From the NCBI GenBank assembly GCA_020634575.1, contig JACKBM010000020.1, positions 28,753 to 92,752 of the forward strand: a stretch of 64,000 bases of DNA, read 5' to 3'. Position 1 is the first letter of the stretch; every line of letters begins with the position of its first letter. The DNA comes from Ardenticatenales bacterium. Lineage in GTDB: Bacteria; Chloroflexota; Anaerolineae; Promineifilales; Promineifilaceae. A program made the position numbers and the translations under genes. The notes under the pieces are model-generated. The model was not told the DNA's origin, did no database searches, and worked only from the letters and a program-made list of their open reading frames with translations. This document shows positions 19,475-28,005 of the stretch, one piece after another.

Positions 19475-20084
19475 CGTTGCGGTCGAGGCCATGCGCCTGG
19501 GTTTGGGAACCTGTTGGATTGGGCCCGGCGCTGATCAAACAAGCGTAGCCCGCCACCTTGGGGACCGTTTTGACCCGGCAAAGGATCATATCATCTGCGT
19601 CTGTGCGATTGGCTACAAATCATGGTACCTGCCGACCATCGTCCGCCTTATGAATCGGCAATTCCACCGGCGCCTGCCTCTTAGCGCACTTTTCTTCGCC
19701 GCTCCGTGTTTTCCGCAGCCTTTGTCCGTTGCTGCAGCGCCTTTCAATCAGTTCGGGCGCGCCTACGAAGGCTGCCAATGGTCACCTTCGTCCTATAATG
19801 GGCAAACGACACGTTGTGCGGGTATTGCCCTGCCTTCGGTCGAGCCTGACGCCCGGCGCCGGTGCCGCTTTGACTTTTATGCTGCCACCGCCTCTCGTTA
19901 CTATGCCGCTGTGGCTCTGGGGATCTGGTGCGCTAACTGGGAAATGGGGTGTGAGGCGCTGGGCATTACCGGGCGTCTGGACGTGTTAGCGGCTGAAGCG
20001 CGTGACGCCGCCCCCGCAACTGGGCCGCATCTGCCGCGATATGACATGAGCTGCGTGCAGACGGCAGTTCATTCATTGATTTGA
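19475..20084 (+). pseudogene. TM1586-type nitroreductase remnant, N-terminus missing
   Basis: The plus frame from about 19475 reads VAVEAMRLGLGTCWIGPGA..., then a linker with RRLPLSALFF, then the second half with WSPSSYNGQTTR and LGIWCANWEMGCEALGI, ending at TGA 20084 (about 200 residues). This is the order of the TM1586-type nitroreductase family, which begins with about 100 further residues not found here. The frame stays open upstream only through sequence that encodes the TetR remnant on the other strand. Together the pair looks like a divergent regulator/enzyme locus whose middle was deleted. A functional shortened protein is possible but unlikely, as no Shine-Dalgarno or plausible start is visible. 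Confidence 0.6.
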
Positions 20085-20193
20085 CCGGCCTGGTGGTTTT
20101 TCCGAGTTCCCCTAACGGGCATCCTAATCTTGGTGGAAATTGTTAGCAATGAGAGGGTTGGCTGGCTGTGTGGCAGGCTCTGTGCTTTAAGAA

Positions 20194-23100
20194 TTATGGG
20201 GATATGCTCTGTCTCTCTGAGAGATCGCGCCCAGATAGCGCCAGCGCAACTGCATCTTCCAGATCTATACCCTGTCCGGCCGCATACACAATGGCAAACT
20301 GATTTTCACCGATCCTCTCACGGATAATGGCTAGCTCCTGGTCTACCGCCTTTTGCTCCTGCGGCGGACGGGGGTTTTCCAAGAGCGCACGGGCAGAATC
20401 TCCCCAGGCAATGATGGTCAGGGCCTTCTCGAGCTGCGCTTGCCTCACAGCGAGGCTGGCCAATCCTTCCAGGGCAAAGACAACACCGATTTTGACCCCT
20501 GTCTTGTAAAACGCCTGCTGCGCTTCGATGAGTAGCGATTTCGCCTTGCCCGTCTTGCCCAGTTGCAAAAGAACATGTCCCAGATGGGCGGCTGCCCAGT
20601 TACCATAGTGCAGTTCGCCTACTTGCTGCAGGAGAGCGATGCCTTTCTCAATATAATGGCTCGCTTTTTCATAGTCGCCCCGAGCAAAATAATACCGCCC
20701 AAAATCGCACAACCCAATGCCAGTTGGTCTGGGCCCCAAAGACTTCTGTATGGCCAGGCTCTCATGCAACATCGCCTCCGCAGAGACAAAATCCCCTGCA
20801 ATGATGGCAGCGTCTGCGGCCCAACTCAGAGCATCAGCGAGGGAGGCCAAATCGCCCATCTCACGAAGCAGAGAGGCGCTGTCTTTGGCATAGACCAGAG
20901 CTTGATCATAATCATTTCGCTCCCGCGCATAAGTGGCTCTATTTAGCAACACACCAGCTATGCCTAACCGGTCTCCCAAAGTCTGGAAAATGGTCAAACT
21001 CTCATCTAGAAAGGCCAGACCTTCAGCTTGCCCCAGCGCTATGTTTCCGCGTAGTTGCGCCATTACGGAAAGAGTCCAGGCAATTCCTGTCTGGTCGCCT
21101 AAATCTCGATATAAAGCCAAACTCTCTGAAATCAATGAATGGGGGCGCCCGCCGACGCCCAAATGATAACTGATTTGAGACCACACCCACAAAGCTCTGG
21201 CCTTGAGAGGTAAGGATATTCCCTTTTCATCCGCCAGGAAATGAGCAAGATAACTGTTTCCTTCCCGGAGGTAGCCGTCCCGCCAAAAGCGCCAGATGGC
21301 GATGGTGAGTTTCAGGCCAGCCTCACGGTTGGTATGTTGAGCCCAGTTCAGCGCGGCCCGTATATTGTCCAGTTCCCGTTCTAAATGGGTCCTCCAGGCT
21401 ACCTGGTCCGGCCCTATCAAGGCCTCGCCGGCCTGCTCGGCCATCTGAAGAAAATAGGCCAGATGGCGATCCTGCATAAGAGCTTGCCGACCGGCCTCGG
21501 CTAGTTTTTCTTGAGCAAATTGCCGGATGATGATCAACAGGTGATAACGTTTTTCAAGACCCGGCTGGCGTTCGGCAACGACCAGAGATTTCTTGACCAA
21601 CTCATCCATCAAATCCAGTAGTTCAAAACGGTCAAGCATCTCATCGGCACAAACAGCTTCCACCGCTGCCAGACTCATGCCACCGGCAAAGACGGATAAG
21701 CGCTGTAGGAGGTGCTGTTCGGTAGCCGTTAATAATGACCAGCTCCATTCAATTGAAGCGCGTAATGTTTGCTGACGGGGCAGTGCCGTACGGCGGCCGC
21801 CGGTGAGCAATTGGAATCGCTCATCCAGACGATTGGCAATTTGGGCAACCGTCAATACTCTCACTCTGGCAGCCGCCAATTCGATCGCCAATGGCAGGCC
21901 GTCCAGCTGCTGGCAAATGTGAACCAACGGCCTGACATTGTCTTCATCTAGCTGAAAATCTGGAATCATGGCCGCGACCCGGTCCACAAACAAAGTTAAC
22001 GCCTCATATTGGGCCCAATTGGCCAGCGTTAAGGAAGACGATTGCTGGCGGCTAGGCAACGAAAGCGGTGGTACCTGATAAAGTCGTTCGCCCGGAATGG
22101 TGAATGCTTCCCGGCTGGTGGCCAGGATTTTCAAGCCCGGACATCTCTGCAATAATGTCTCGACAAACCTGGCGGCCGTGTGAATCAAATGCTCACAATT
22201 GTCCAGGATCAACAAACCGGATTTCTGCTGCAAATGGGAAAGCAACCTTTCAATAACAGGTTGGTCACCTGAATCTCTTAAGCCCAGTGCATAGGCGATC
22301 GTTTCGGCCACATAGTCCGGATTGGAAACCTGTGCCAGTTCAATCAGCCACACCCCATCGGCGAAGTCGGCCAGCAAGCGGTGCCCGACCTGGATAGACA
22401 GGGTCGTCTTGCCGATCCCGCCTACGCCGGTCAATACGACCAGCCGGTGACTTGAAATAAGGTCTGCGATATCGACCAGCTCTTTCTCCCGACCGATGAA
22501 GGTAGTGAGCAGCCGCGGCAGGTTATGCACTGGGGCTTCAGAGTTATTAACTGGTAAGTCGGGCGTAACTAATTCATCAGCCAGAATCTGTTCGTATAAA
22601 GTCAGCGTTTCTGTTGCCGGTTCGACGCCTAGCTCCTGCCATAATAACTCCCGACTGGTCTCAAATTGGGCCAATGCCTCGGCCCGCTGGCCGTTGTAGA
22701 TGAGAAGTCGCAACAACTGGCGCACGGCTGCTTCTCGATAAGGATCCAGTTGCAGCAACTGCCTTACCGACCGCAGCCCCGAGCTGTAGGGACCGTGATC
22801 CAGGTACCAGGCGCCGAGCTGTTCTAACGTGTCACCCACTCGCTGCTGCCAGCGTTCCCTTTCCCGGACTAGCCAATTGTCAAAGCCGGCGCTGTCGCCG
22901 GCATTAAAACCTTGCAGGAAAGGCCCCTTATAAAAGGTTAAGGCTGTTTCCACCTGGGCTAACTCTGACGGTGAGTGGAAACTGCTGCTGTCGGATATGT
23001 CGCGTAATGCCGCTCCCAGGGCGTCCGCATCCAGCCAGATACGCTCAGGCACAATGGCAACGGAATCGCGGCTAATGGTCAAATAATCACCAACGTGTCG

Positions 23101-23337
23101 GCGCAAATCGTATAGGACACGGCGCAGGTTGCCGAGGGTTTGTCCCTGACTACGTTCCGGCCATAGCAATTCAGCCAGCACCTCACGCGCAATGGCCCGC
23201 CCCTGAACAGCCAGATATACCAGCAGCGCCTCGGCTTTGCGAGATCCCAGGCTGCTGATAGGTGCTTGATCCAACTTCAAGGTGAGTCCACCAAACGTGG
23301 AGATAGATAAACGCGCGGGTGATTCCGATTGACTCAT
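20194..23337 (-). CDS. BTAD/SARP-type transcriptional activator with NB-ARC ATPase and TPR repeats
   Basis: About 1,047 residues. The N-terminal winged-helix DNA-binding domain (OmpR-like, about 15-90) and bacterial transcriptional activation domain (about 95-240) are as in AfsR/SARP regulators. An NB-ARC/AAA-type STAND ATPase follows, with Walker A GVGGIGKTT (22407-22440) and Walker B-like LLILDNCEHL. The last 450 residues are helical TPR-like repeats. STAND regulators switch on when the TPR part senses a ligand or partner. The ATG at 23337 is chosen because the winged-helix domain begins soon after; an upstream TTG at 23379 is also in frame. Neither has a clear ribosome site. It is divergent from a secreted repeat protein and a lipoprotein, which are plausible targets by position only. 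Confidence 0.88.
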   Translation of the reverse strand: MSQSESPARLSISTFGGLTLKLDQAPISSLGSRKAEALLVYLAVQGRAIAREVLAELLWPERSQGQTLGNLRRVLYDLRRHVGDYLTISRDSVAIVPERIWLDADALGAALRDISDSSSFHSPSELAQVETALTFYKGPFLQGFNAGDSAGFDNWLVRERERWQQRVGDTLEQLGAWYLDHGPYSSGLRSVRQLLQLDPYREAAVRQLLRLLIYNGQRAEALAQFETSRELLWQELGVEPATETLTLYEQILADELVTPDLPVNNSEAPVHNLPRLLTTFIGREKELVDIADLISSHRLVVLTGVGGIGKTTLSIQVGHRLLADFADGVWLIELAQVSNPDYVAETIAYALGLRDSGDQPVIERLLSHLQQKSGLLILDNCEHLIHTAARFVETLLQRCPGLKILATSREAFTIPGERLYQVPPLSLPSRQQSSSLTLANWAQYEALTLFVDRVAAMIPDFQLDEDNVRPLVHICQQLDGLPLAIELAAARVRVLTVAQIANRLDERFQLLTGGRRTALPRQQTLRASIEWSWSLLTATEQHLLQRLSVFAGGMSLAAVEAVCADEMLDRFELLDLMDELVKKSLVVAERQPGLEKRYHLLIIIRQFAQEKLAEAGRQALMQDRHLAYFLQMAEQAGEALIGPDQVAWRTHLERELDNIRAALNWAQHTNREAGLKLTIAIWRFWRDGYLREGNSYLAHFLADEKGISLPLKARALWVWSQISYHLGVGGRPHSLISESLALYRDLGDQTGIAWTLSVMAQLRGNIALGQAEGLAFLDESLTIFQTLGDRLGIAGVLLNRATYARERNDYDQALVYAKDSASLLREMGDLASLADALSWAADAAIIAGDFVSAEAMLHESLAIQKSLGPRPTGIGLCDFGRYYFARGDYEKASHYIEKGIALLQQVGELHYGNWAAAHLGHVLLQLGKTGKAKSLLIEAQQAFYKTGVKIGVVFALEGLASLAVRQAQLEKALTIIAWGDSARALLENPRPPQEQKAVDQELAIIRERIGENQFAIVYAAGQGIDLEDAVALALSGRDLSERQSISP

Positions 23338-23456
23338 AGGCGACGGACATATGCGCTGTCGGTCACTAAGGGTCACCAAAGCACAATGAGAATGTAAGCA
23401 GGCTTGTTGTCTGCTGTAGCGATGAATAGGCGGTGCGATTCGTCAGGCTGGCAACC

Positions 23457-23465
23457 AGTATAGCA
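23457..23465 (-). promoter_or_regulatory. Extended -10 promoter for the BTAD regulator
   Basis: The minus strand reads TGCTATACT about 120 nt upstream of the ATG at 23337, within the 248-bp divergent gap. No good -35 is seen at normal spacing. The predicted leader would be about 110 nt. Confidence 0.4.
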
Positions 23466-23585
23466 CAAGGCCGTTTCAATCGAGTTGCCGATCTGTAACG
23501 TTTTCGGATCGATCGCCAAACGTCCATTCCTTAATGTTAGAGCCATACAGATATTCAGCCGGTTTCAACCGCAAAGGAGAGCAAA

Positions 23586-24107
23586 ATGTTTCATGAAGAA
23601 ATGGGAAATGATGCTTCTGCATCATGTCATCAGGCCAAAAAGACAAGGCGGGGGGCTCTTGGGTTTGGCGGACTTATTTTTTTGGTTGCCCTGGCACTAT
23701 TGCCGGCAATCGCCCGACCCGAATTCAGCCAGGTCCTTCTCGATGCAGAACCAGGTGCCATCAATGAGGCGGCAGAGACATCCTGGGTCGCCCTGGCTCC
23801 GGATGGTTCGACCGTATATGCCAGACAAACCCTTTCAGCCGAACTGATTGGCTCACAGTCTGTGACCGAGACGGCGGCTGAATCCAGGGCGCCGCATTGG
23901 GTACCCGTGGCCCCGGCGGGCTCGACTGTTTACGCCAGGCAATATGTCAGACCCGAACTGATTGGCGGATCACGTATGACAACTGATGTGGCAGCCGTGA
24001 CTGGTGCGGCTGACTGGGTCGCCCTTGCTCCCGTCGGTTCAACCATCCGGGCGAGACAGTATTACAACCCCGTGATCCACAGTGAGGTCACTACGGGCGA
24101 GCGATGA
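23586..24107 (+). CDS. Secreted or anchored protein with three internal repeats
   Basis: 173 residues. A basic N-terminus is followed by a hydrophobic helix (about residues 22-42), probably a signal peptide or anchor. The exported part is three copies of an about 38-residue unit with the core W-V-x-x-A-P-x-G-S-T-x-x-A-R-Q, starting at 23781, 23895 and 24012 (periods 114 and 117 bp). AAGGAG at 23574-23579 supports the ATG at 23586. No known family was recognised. It lies 33 bp upstream of a lipoprotein gene, so the two probably form an operon, and both face the BTAD/NB-ARC regulator. A surface or cell-wall role is inference. Confidence 0.75.
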   Translation: MFHEEMGNDASASCHQAKKTRRGALGFGGLIFLVALALLPAIARPEFSQVLLDAEPGAINEAAETSWVALAPDGSTVYARQTLSAELIGSQSVTETAAESRAPHWVPVAPAGSTVYARQYVRPELIGGSRMTTDVAAVTGAADWVALAPVGSTIRARQYYNPVIHSEVTTGER

Positions 24108-24140
24108 ATTCAGTATTTAGCTGTTTTAAGGAGGTCTATG

Positions 24141-24824
24141 ATGTTAAGAGATCGATTCACGAAGGGCTTAGCAGCCATTTCCCTGGTATTTTCTTTCCTG
24201 GCCCTTGTGGCCTGTCAACCGGAAGCAACAGTGGAAGTCACGCGTGAAATTGAGGTCGAAGTGACAAGGGAACAGCTCGTCGAAGTAGAAGTGACCCGCG
24301 AAGTTGAAATTGTGAGAGAAGTCGAGGTCACACGTGGGGTCGAAACCGAGCCCGTCAATACGGTGGCAACCGTACGGACATTGGCGGAGAAGATGGCAAA
24401 CGCCATGAGCGCCGCGCCGACGCCAATCGCGTCAGACGCAACCCTTCTGGACTACCCAAAGGAATGGCCGGGGAACTGGCCTGAGACGGTCGCCCCTGAG
24501 CTGCTCGAGCTGCGCGCCGGCAGCAATGGCTGGACCTGTATCGTCGACCGGCCGGATACGCCGGGCAACGATCCAATGTGTTTAAACGACGTCTACCTGG
24601 AAGTGCTGCTGTCGCAGTATAAACTGGTGGATGCGCCGTCCAGCGGTATTGGGTTTGGCTACATGCTTCAGGGTGGCGGACCGGTAGGCAGCCCGCCCCA
24701 CATGATGGTCTTTGTACCGGAAAGCAACGCCAGTTTGGATGCTTACGGCACCGAGCCAGGGCCGTTCCCGTGGATCATGTTCCCGGAGACCTCGCAGCAG
24801 CATCTCATGGTGCTGGCGCACTGA
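24141..24824 (+). CDS. Lipoprotein with charged VEVTRE-repeat linker
   Basis: About 227 residues. A lipobox LVAC lies at the end of the hydrophobic signal (Cys about residue 26). It is followed by a low-complexity linker of VEVTREVEV-type repeats (about 31-68), a spacer often seen in Chloroflexota lipoproteins. The C-terminal domain (about 95-227) contains three cysteines or fewer and many Pro/Gly; it was not assigned. AAGGAGG at 24128-24134 suits the ATG at 24141 (6-nt spacing) better than the adjacent ATG at 24138. It probably follows the triple-repeat gene in one transcript. Confidence 0.8.
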   Translation: MLRDRFTKGLAAISLVFSFLALVACQPEATVEVTREIEVEVTREQLVEVEVTREVEIVREVEVTRGVETEPVNTVATVRTLAEKMANAMSAAPTPIASDATLLDYPKEWPGNWPETVAPELLELRAGSNGWTCIVDRPDTPGNDPMCLNDVYLEVLLSQYKLVDAPSSGIGFGYMLQGGGPVGSPPHMMVFVPESNASLDAYGTEPGPFPWIMFPETSQQHLMVLAH

Positions 24825-24921
24825 TATTACGGGGCAACAGGCTTTAGTGCCGCTGACGGTCCTTAAGATCGGAAAAACCCATTTAACTTGAACTGAGTCC
24901 GATCAATAAATAAGTTCTGTT

Positions 24922-24956
24922 AGAATCCTGGCTCGAACACAGTGAGCCAGGATTCT
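24922..24956. terminator. 13-bp perfect hairpin, probable terminator
   Basis: AGAATCCTGGCTC pairs perfectly with GAGCCAGGATTCT around a 9-nt loop, followed by a short T-rich stretch (GCGTTTCCTTT). It lies 97 bp after the lipoprotein gene. The T tract is interrupted, so efficiency is uncertain. Confidence 0.55.
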
Positions 24957-25082
24957 GCGTTTCCTTTGGCTGGCTTGCCCTCATTTCTTTTCTGTGGCAC
25001 TGGCCTGGATATCAAAGGAGCGACGGCAAAAGATATCGATATATGGATATGGGGCTGGCTTGTTAGTAAAAAGGAGAAAAGG

Positions 25083-25156
<74 letters not shown>

Positions 25157-25168
25157 GAAGGAATGGGG

Positions 25169-25197
25169 ATTATAACATTCGCGAATGGGGGTAGCAA
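25169..25197 (-). promoter_or_regulatory. Promoter of tRNA-Val
   Basis: On the minus strand TTGCTA (25197-25192), a 17-bp spacer and TATAAT (25174-25169) preceded by TGT end 12 nt before the tRNA. The spacer contains the 12-bp palindrome CATTCGCGAATG (25176-25187). Confidence 0.7.
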
Positions 25198-25202
25198 GAA
25201 GA

Positions 25203-25376
25203 AGCTGTTAGCTGATAGCTTTTAGCTGTTAGGGGGCGGGTAGTCAGCCGTCAGTACGGGCCGGTGGCCCTTTCAGCCATCAGTGGCGCTGAAAGCAGCG
25301 CAGCTGCGTACTGACGGCTGACTGCTGAAAGGAGCACAGCTCCGTACTAACAGCTAAAAGCTAATAGCTAACAGCT
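25203..25376. repeat. Nested inverted-repeat element, MITE- or cruciform-like
   Basis: Outer 30-bp arms 25203-25232 and 25347-25376 match as inverted repeats at 28 of 30 positions. Inside lie perfect 15-bp arms GTCAGCCGTCAGTAC (25243-25257) and its complement (25308-25322), and an inner 8-bp pair CTTTCAGC/GCTGAAAG (25270-25277, 25288-25295). The element has no coding capacity and sits between tRNA-Val and an SDR gene whose -10 box begins 12 bp after it. The outer arms are themselves AGCTGTTAGCT-like short repeats. Confidence 0.8.
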
Positions 25377-25387
25377 AACAGCTCCAC

Positions 25388-25393
25388 TATAAT
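25388..25393 (+). promoter_or_regulatory. -10 box of a probable leaderless promoter (SDR gene)
   Basis: TATAAT ends 7 nt before the ATG at 25401, so transcription should begin at or next to the start codon. No ribosome-binding site is present (CCTCCCC intervenes), and no -35 match is seen at normal spacing. Confidence 0.5.
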
Positions 25394-25400
25394 CCTCCCC

Positions 25401-26486
25401 ATGAAAATCTTCATCACCGGGGGATCCGGTTTCATTGGGAGTCGATTGGTGGAGCGGTTGGTGGCGCAGGGGGCTGAGGTCGTGGCGCTGGCCCATTCGG
25501 CGCGGAGCCAGCGGCTGCTGGCGAAGCTGGGTGCCAGAGTGGTCCCTGGCGACATCATGGATGTGGCCAGCATGCGCGAGGCGATGGCTGGCTGTGACCT
25601 GGTCTACCATCTGGCGGCTATTTTTGAACTGGGCTATGCCGCACCGGTGCAGATGGAGCGGATCAATGTGGCCGGGACGCGTAAAGTCCTTTCGCTAGCC
25701 CATGAACTGGGCGTGCCGCGCATCATCTACACCAGTACCCTGGCTGTTTTTGGCGATACGCAGGGGGAACTGGCGACCGAGAGCTATAGTCCCGCCAGCC
25801 CCTTTCTCACCGAATACGATCGCACCAAATGGCTGGCCCATTTCCAGGTGGCGCTGCCACTTATTGCCAAGGGGGCGCCCATCGTCATACTGATGCCCGG
25901 GGTTGTTTATGGCCCCGGTGATGAGAGTATTCTCGCTCAGATGATGGCCCGGTTCTATTTTGGCAAGCTGCCCTTTGTGCCGGCGCCGAACTCTGCCTAC
26001 ACCTATGCCCATGTGGATGATGTCGTAGAAGCGCATATGCTGGCGGCGGAAAAGGGGCGGCCAGGTGAAAGTTACATCGTGGCTGGCCCGGCCGTGGCTC
26101 TGGGCGAATTGCTGGGGTTCTGGTCTTACCTGACCGGCAAAAGCCGGCCGCCACTCACTCTGCCAGACTGGCTGCTCCGCCCGGCGGCACCGCTGATGAC
26201 CGCGCTCAGCCGTTGGGTGAACTTGCCGGAGTTTTATCGCGGTGAGGCGCTGGCGATGAGTGGGGCGACGTATATCGGTAGCTCGGCCAAAGCAGAAGAG
26301 CAGCTCGGCTGGAAGCAGCGTTCGCTGCAGGCGGGTATGCGGGAGACATTTGACTGGCTGGAAAGCCAGCGCGCGGAGCTGGAACCGCCCCTGATCGAGG
26401 AGCAGCAGCGCCTGTTGGCCGGCGGCGTCGCCGGCCTGGCTCTGGTTTCCCTGCTGATTTATCTGCTTACCCGTAAGCGTCGCTAA
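25401..26486 (+). CDS. NAD-dependent epimerase/dehydratase (extended SDR) with C-terminal membrane helix
   Basis: 361 residues. The N-terminal Rossmann fold has GGSGFIG (7-13), and the catalytic YxxxK is Tyr139/Lys143 (YDRTK). The family covers dihydroflavonol reductase-like and nucleotide-sugar epimerase enzymes; substrate is unassigned. Unusually, residues about 335-357 form a hydrophobic segment followed by RKRR, so the enzyme is probably tail-anchored in the membrane facing the cytoplasm. It has no visible ribosome site and a TATAAT 7 nt before the ATG, pointing to leaderless translation. It is convergent with the M50-type gene 46 bp downstream. Confidence 0.88.
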   Translation: MKIFITGGSGFIGSRLVERLVAQGAEVVALAHSARSQRLLAKLGARVVPGDIMDVASMREAMAGCDLVYHLAAIFELGYAAPVQMERINVAGTRKVLSLAHELGVPRIIYTSTLAVFGDTQGELATESYSPASPFLTEYDRTKWLAHFQVALPLIAKGAPIVILMPGVVYGPGDESILAQMMARFYFGKLPFVPAPNSAYTYAHVDDVVEAHMLAAEKGRPGESYIVAGPAVALGELLGFWSYLTGKSRPPLTLPDWLLRPAAPLMTALSRWVNLPEFYRGEALAMSGATYIGSSAKAEEQLGWKQRSLQAGMRETFDWLESQRAELEPPLIEEQQRLLAGGVAGLALVSLLIYLLTRKRR

Positions 26487-26531
26487 GTAAGGTCTGGGCT
26501 ATTGGCCGAATGTGCGAGCAGCCTTTCCGCG

Positions 26532-27764
26532 CTATTGACGCAAGTCTGCTTGTTGGCTTTGAATGCCGTCAACTTCCTGCTGGTAGAGCTGATCGGTGCC
26601 ATCTATTTGCAGCTGGTTGCCCGCCTGGCGGAAGCGGTCGAGATCGGCCTGGGCGGCAGCCAGGTCGCCGCGCTGGCGAAGCTGGCGCTGGCGGCGGAAG
26701 TAGAGGGTGTGGAGTAAGCGCAACTGATGGGGATCGCCCTCAGCCAGTACGGCAATGGCCTGATTGAGATGTTCCAGCGCCTGTTGCGGGTCGCGCCCGC
26801 TGAAGAACTGGGCCAGCATCTCATGGGCGGCGGCTTGCTGCAGGGGCGTGAGTGTGTTGTGGGCCAGCGCCTTTGTGGCCAGGTCCCTGACCTGGACAGG
26901 TACGGTTTGTTTGTCAGTCATGTCGAGGCGGGCCTGGATAAGGAGACCGGCCGGTTCCTCCGGAAACGCCGCCCGATACTTCGCCAGCAACGCCTCCGCC
27001 CGCCGCAACGAGCGGCCCACCAGTAACGCCTCCACGGTCGCCAAAACTTGCTGCGGCTGCGCTTCGACTGGTTGCTGCCCGTTCATCACCGCTTCGTATA
27101 GCTCGGCCAGCTCACCTTGCAGGGCGCTGACATCATAGAAGCCGCGCCGGTCAGCCCAATAATGGGCCAGCAGAATAAGTGCGTGGCAAACAGCGGTAAT
27201 GCCGCTCAGAAATGGCGTCTGGCCAAACGCATAAATCGTGCGCCAATCCCCTATTGGGAAAAAGATGGTGAAGATGGGATAAAAAATGAGGCCAAAGTAG
27301 ACTTGAAAGCGCAGTGTGCGCAACCCCAGGAAGCGCAACGTGCTGGATGCCTGCCCCCGGCTCCACTGCCAGACTGCCAGGCCGAATAGCAGATTGCCAA
27401 AAGTGCCGGCCAGGGCGATAAACCAATATTGGTCGATGGTGAATTGACCGGCCGGTTGCACATACCCCCAGAAAAAAGCATACCCCACATCAACAATCTG
27501 ACCGCCAAACAGCCAGGTAGCCAGCGCATGGAAAAATTCGTGTAGGGCCACGGCGAAGGGGACCATCACGAAGTAGGCGACCTGTTCTGTGAGCTGCTTC
27601 TTCCTGGCGGTCAGCGGCTCAGCGACATATTGGGCCCAGTTCTGCCACAGATTCTGGCCCAGTTTGAAGCCAGTCCAGGCATACCGCAGCGAGAGGAGGG
27701 TCATCAGGATCATGAAGCCGGAAAGGACGCCGGCGGGATTGCGAAAAATACCAAAGAAAGTCAT
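26532..27764 (-). CDS. M50-type site-2-protease-like membrane metalloprotease with TPR-like C-terminus
   Basis: 410 residues. About five hydrophobic segments fill the first 220 residues, with the zinc motif HEFFH at 75-79 inside a membrane segment and a GTFGNLLFG segment that may stand for the second conserved motif. This suggests an intramembrane metalloprotease of the M50/S2P or related DUF3267-like group. The last 180 residues are soluble and helical with TPR-like composition. The third zinc ligand is not securely identified, so activity is inferred only. On its 5' side the gene is followed by a perfect long palindrome and the cNMP-binding gene. Confidence 0.75.
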   Translation of the reverse strand: MTFFGIFRNPAGVLSGFMILMTLLSLRYAWTGFKLGQNLWQNWAQYVAEPLTARKKQLTEQVAYFVMVPFAVALHEFFHALATWLFGGQIVDVGYAFFWGYVQPAGQFTIDQYWFIALAGTFGNLLFGLAVWQWSRGQASSTLRFLGLRTLRFQVYFGLIFYPIFTIFFPIGDWRTIYAFGQTPFLSGITAVCHALILLAHYWADRRGFYDVSALQGELAELYEAVMNGQQPVEAQPQQVLATVEALLVGRSLRRAEALLAKYRAAFPEEPAGLLIQARLDMTDKQTVPVQVRDLATKALAHNTLTPLQQAAAHEMLAQFFSGRDPQQALEHLNQAIAVLAEGDPHQLRLLHTLYFRRQRQLRQRGDLAAAQADLDRFRQAGNQLQIDGTDQLYQQEVDGIQSQQADLRQ

Positions 27765-27808
27765 TGTTCAGATAGCCTCACACCAACTGTATCACAGCGG
27801 CGTTGATA

Positions 27809-27870
27809 GGGTGAGGGGTTGGCGGACCCGTCGGGTTGCCCAACCCGACGGGTCCGCCAACCCCTCACCC
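27809..27870. repeat. Perfect inverted repeat, 30-bp arms with 2-nt spacer
   Basis: The arms 27809-27838 and 27841-27870 are exact reverse complements with only CC between them. It lies between two divergent genes (M50 protease and cNMP-binding protein). It lacks a T tract, so it is not an ordinary terminator. It may be an interspersed palindromic repeat or a DNA cruciform. Confidence 0.9.
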
Positions 27871-27896
27871 GTTACTCATCCTTCACTCGCCCCTTA

Positions 27897-27926
27897 TTGC
27901 CAGCGTTATGTAAAATCTGTTAAAAT
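27897..27926 (+). promoter_or_regulatory. Promoter for the cNMP-binding/PH-domain gene
   Basis: TTGCCA (27897-27902), an 18-bp spacer, and TAAAAT (27921-27926) preceded by TGT as an extended -10. It is 79 bp upstream of the chosen ATG at 28006. Confidence 0.55.
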
Positions 27927-28005
27927 TCCGGCCATGGTTTAGTGGGTGACGGGAACCGGCCGGTCTCTCCTGAACGGCAACAGACAGCCCATAGGCAGTA
28001 CCCGG

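Noticed and set aside
24922..24956. Riboswitch or tRNA-like RNA at the hairpin after the lipoprotein gene
   Set aside because: A single perfect stem with a short T-rich tail is better explained as a terminator.
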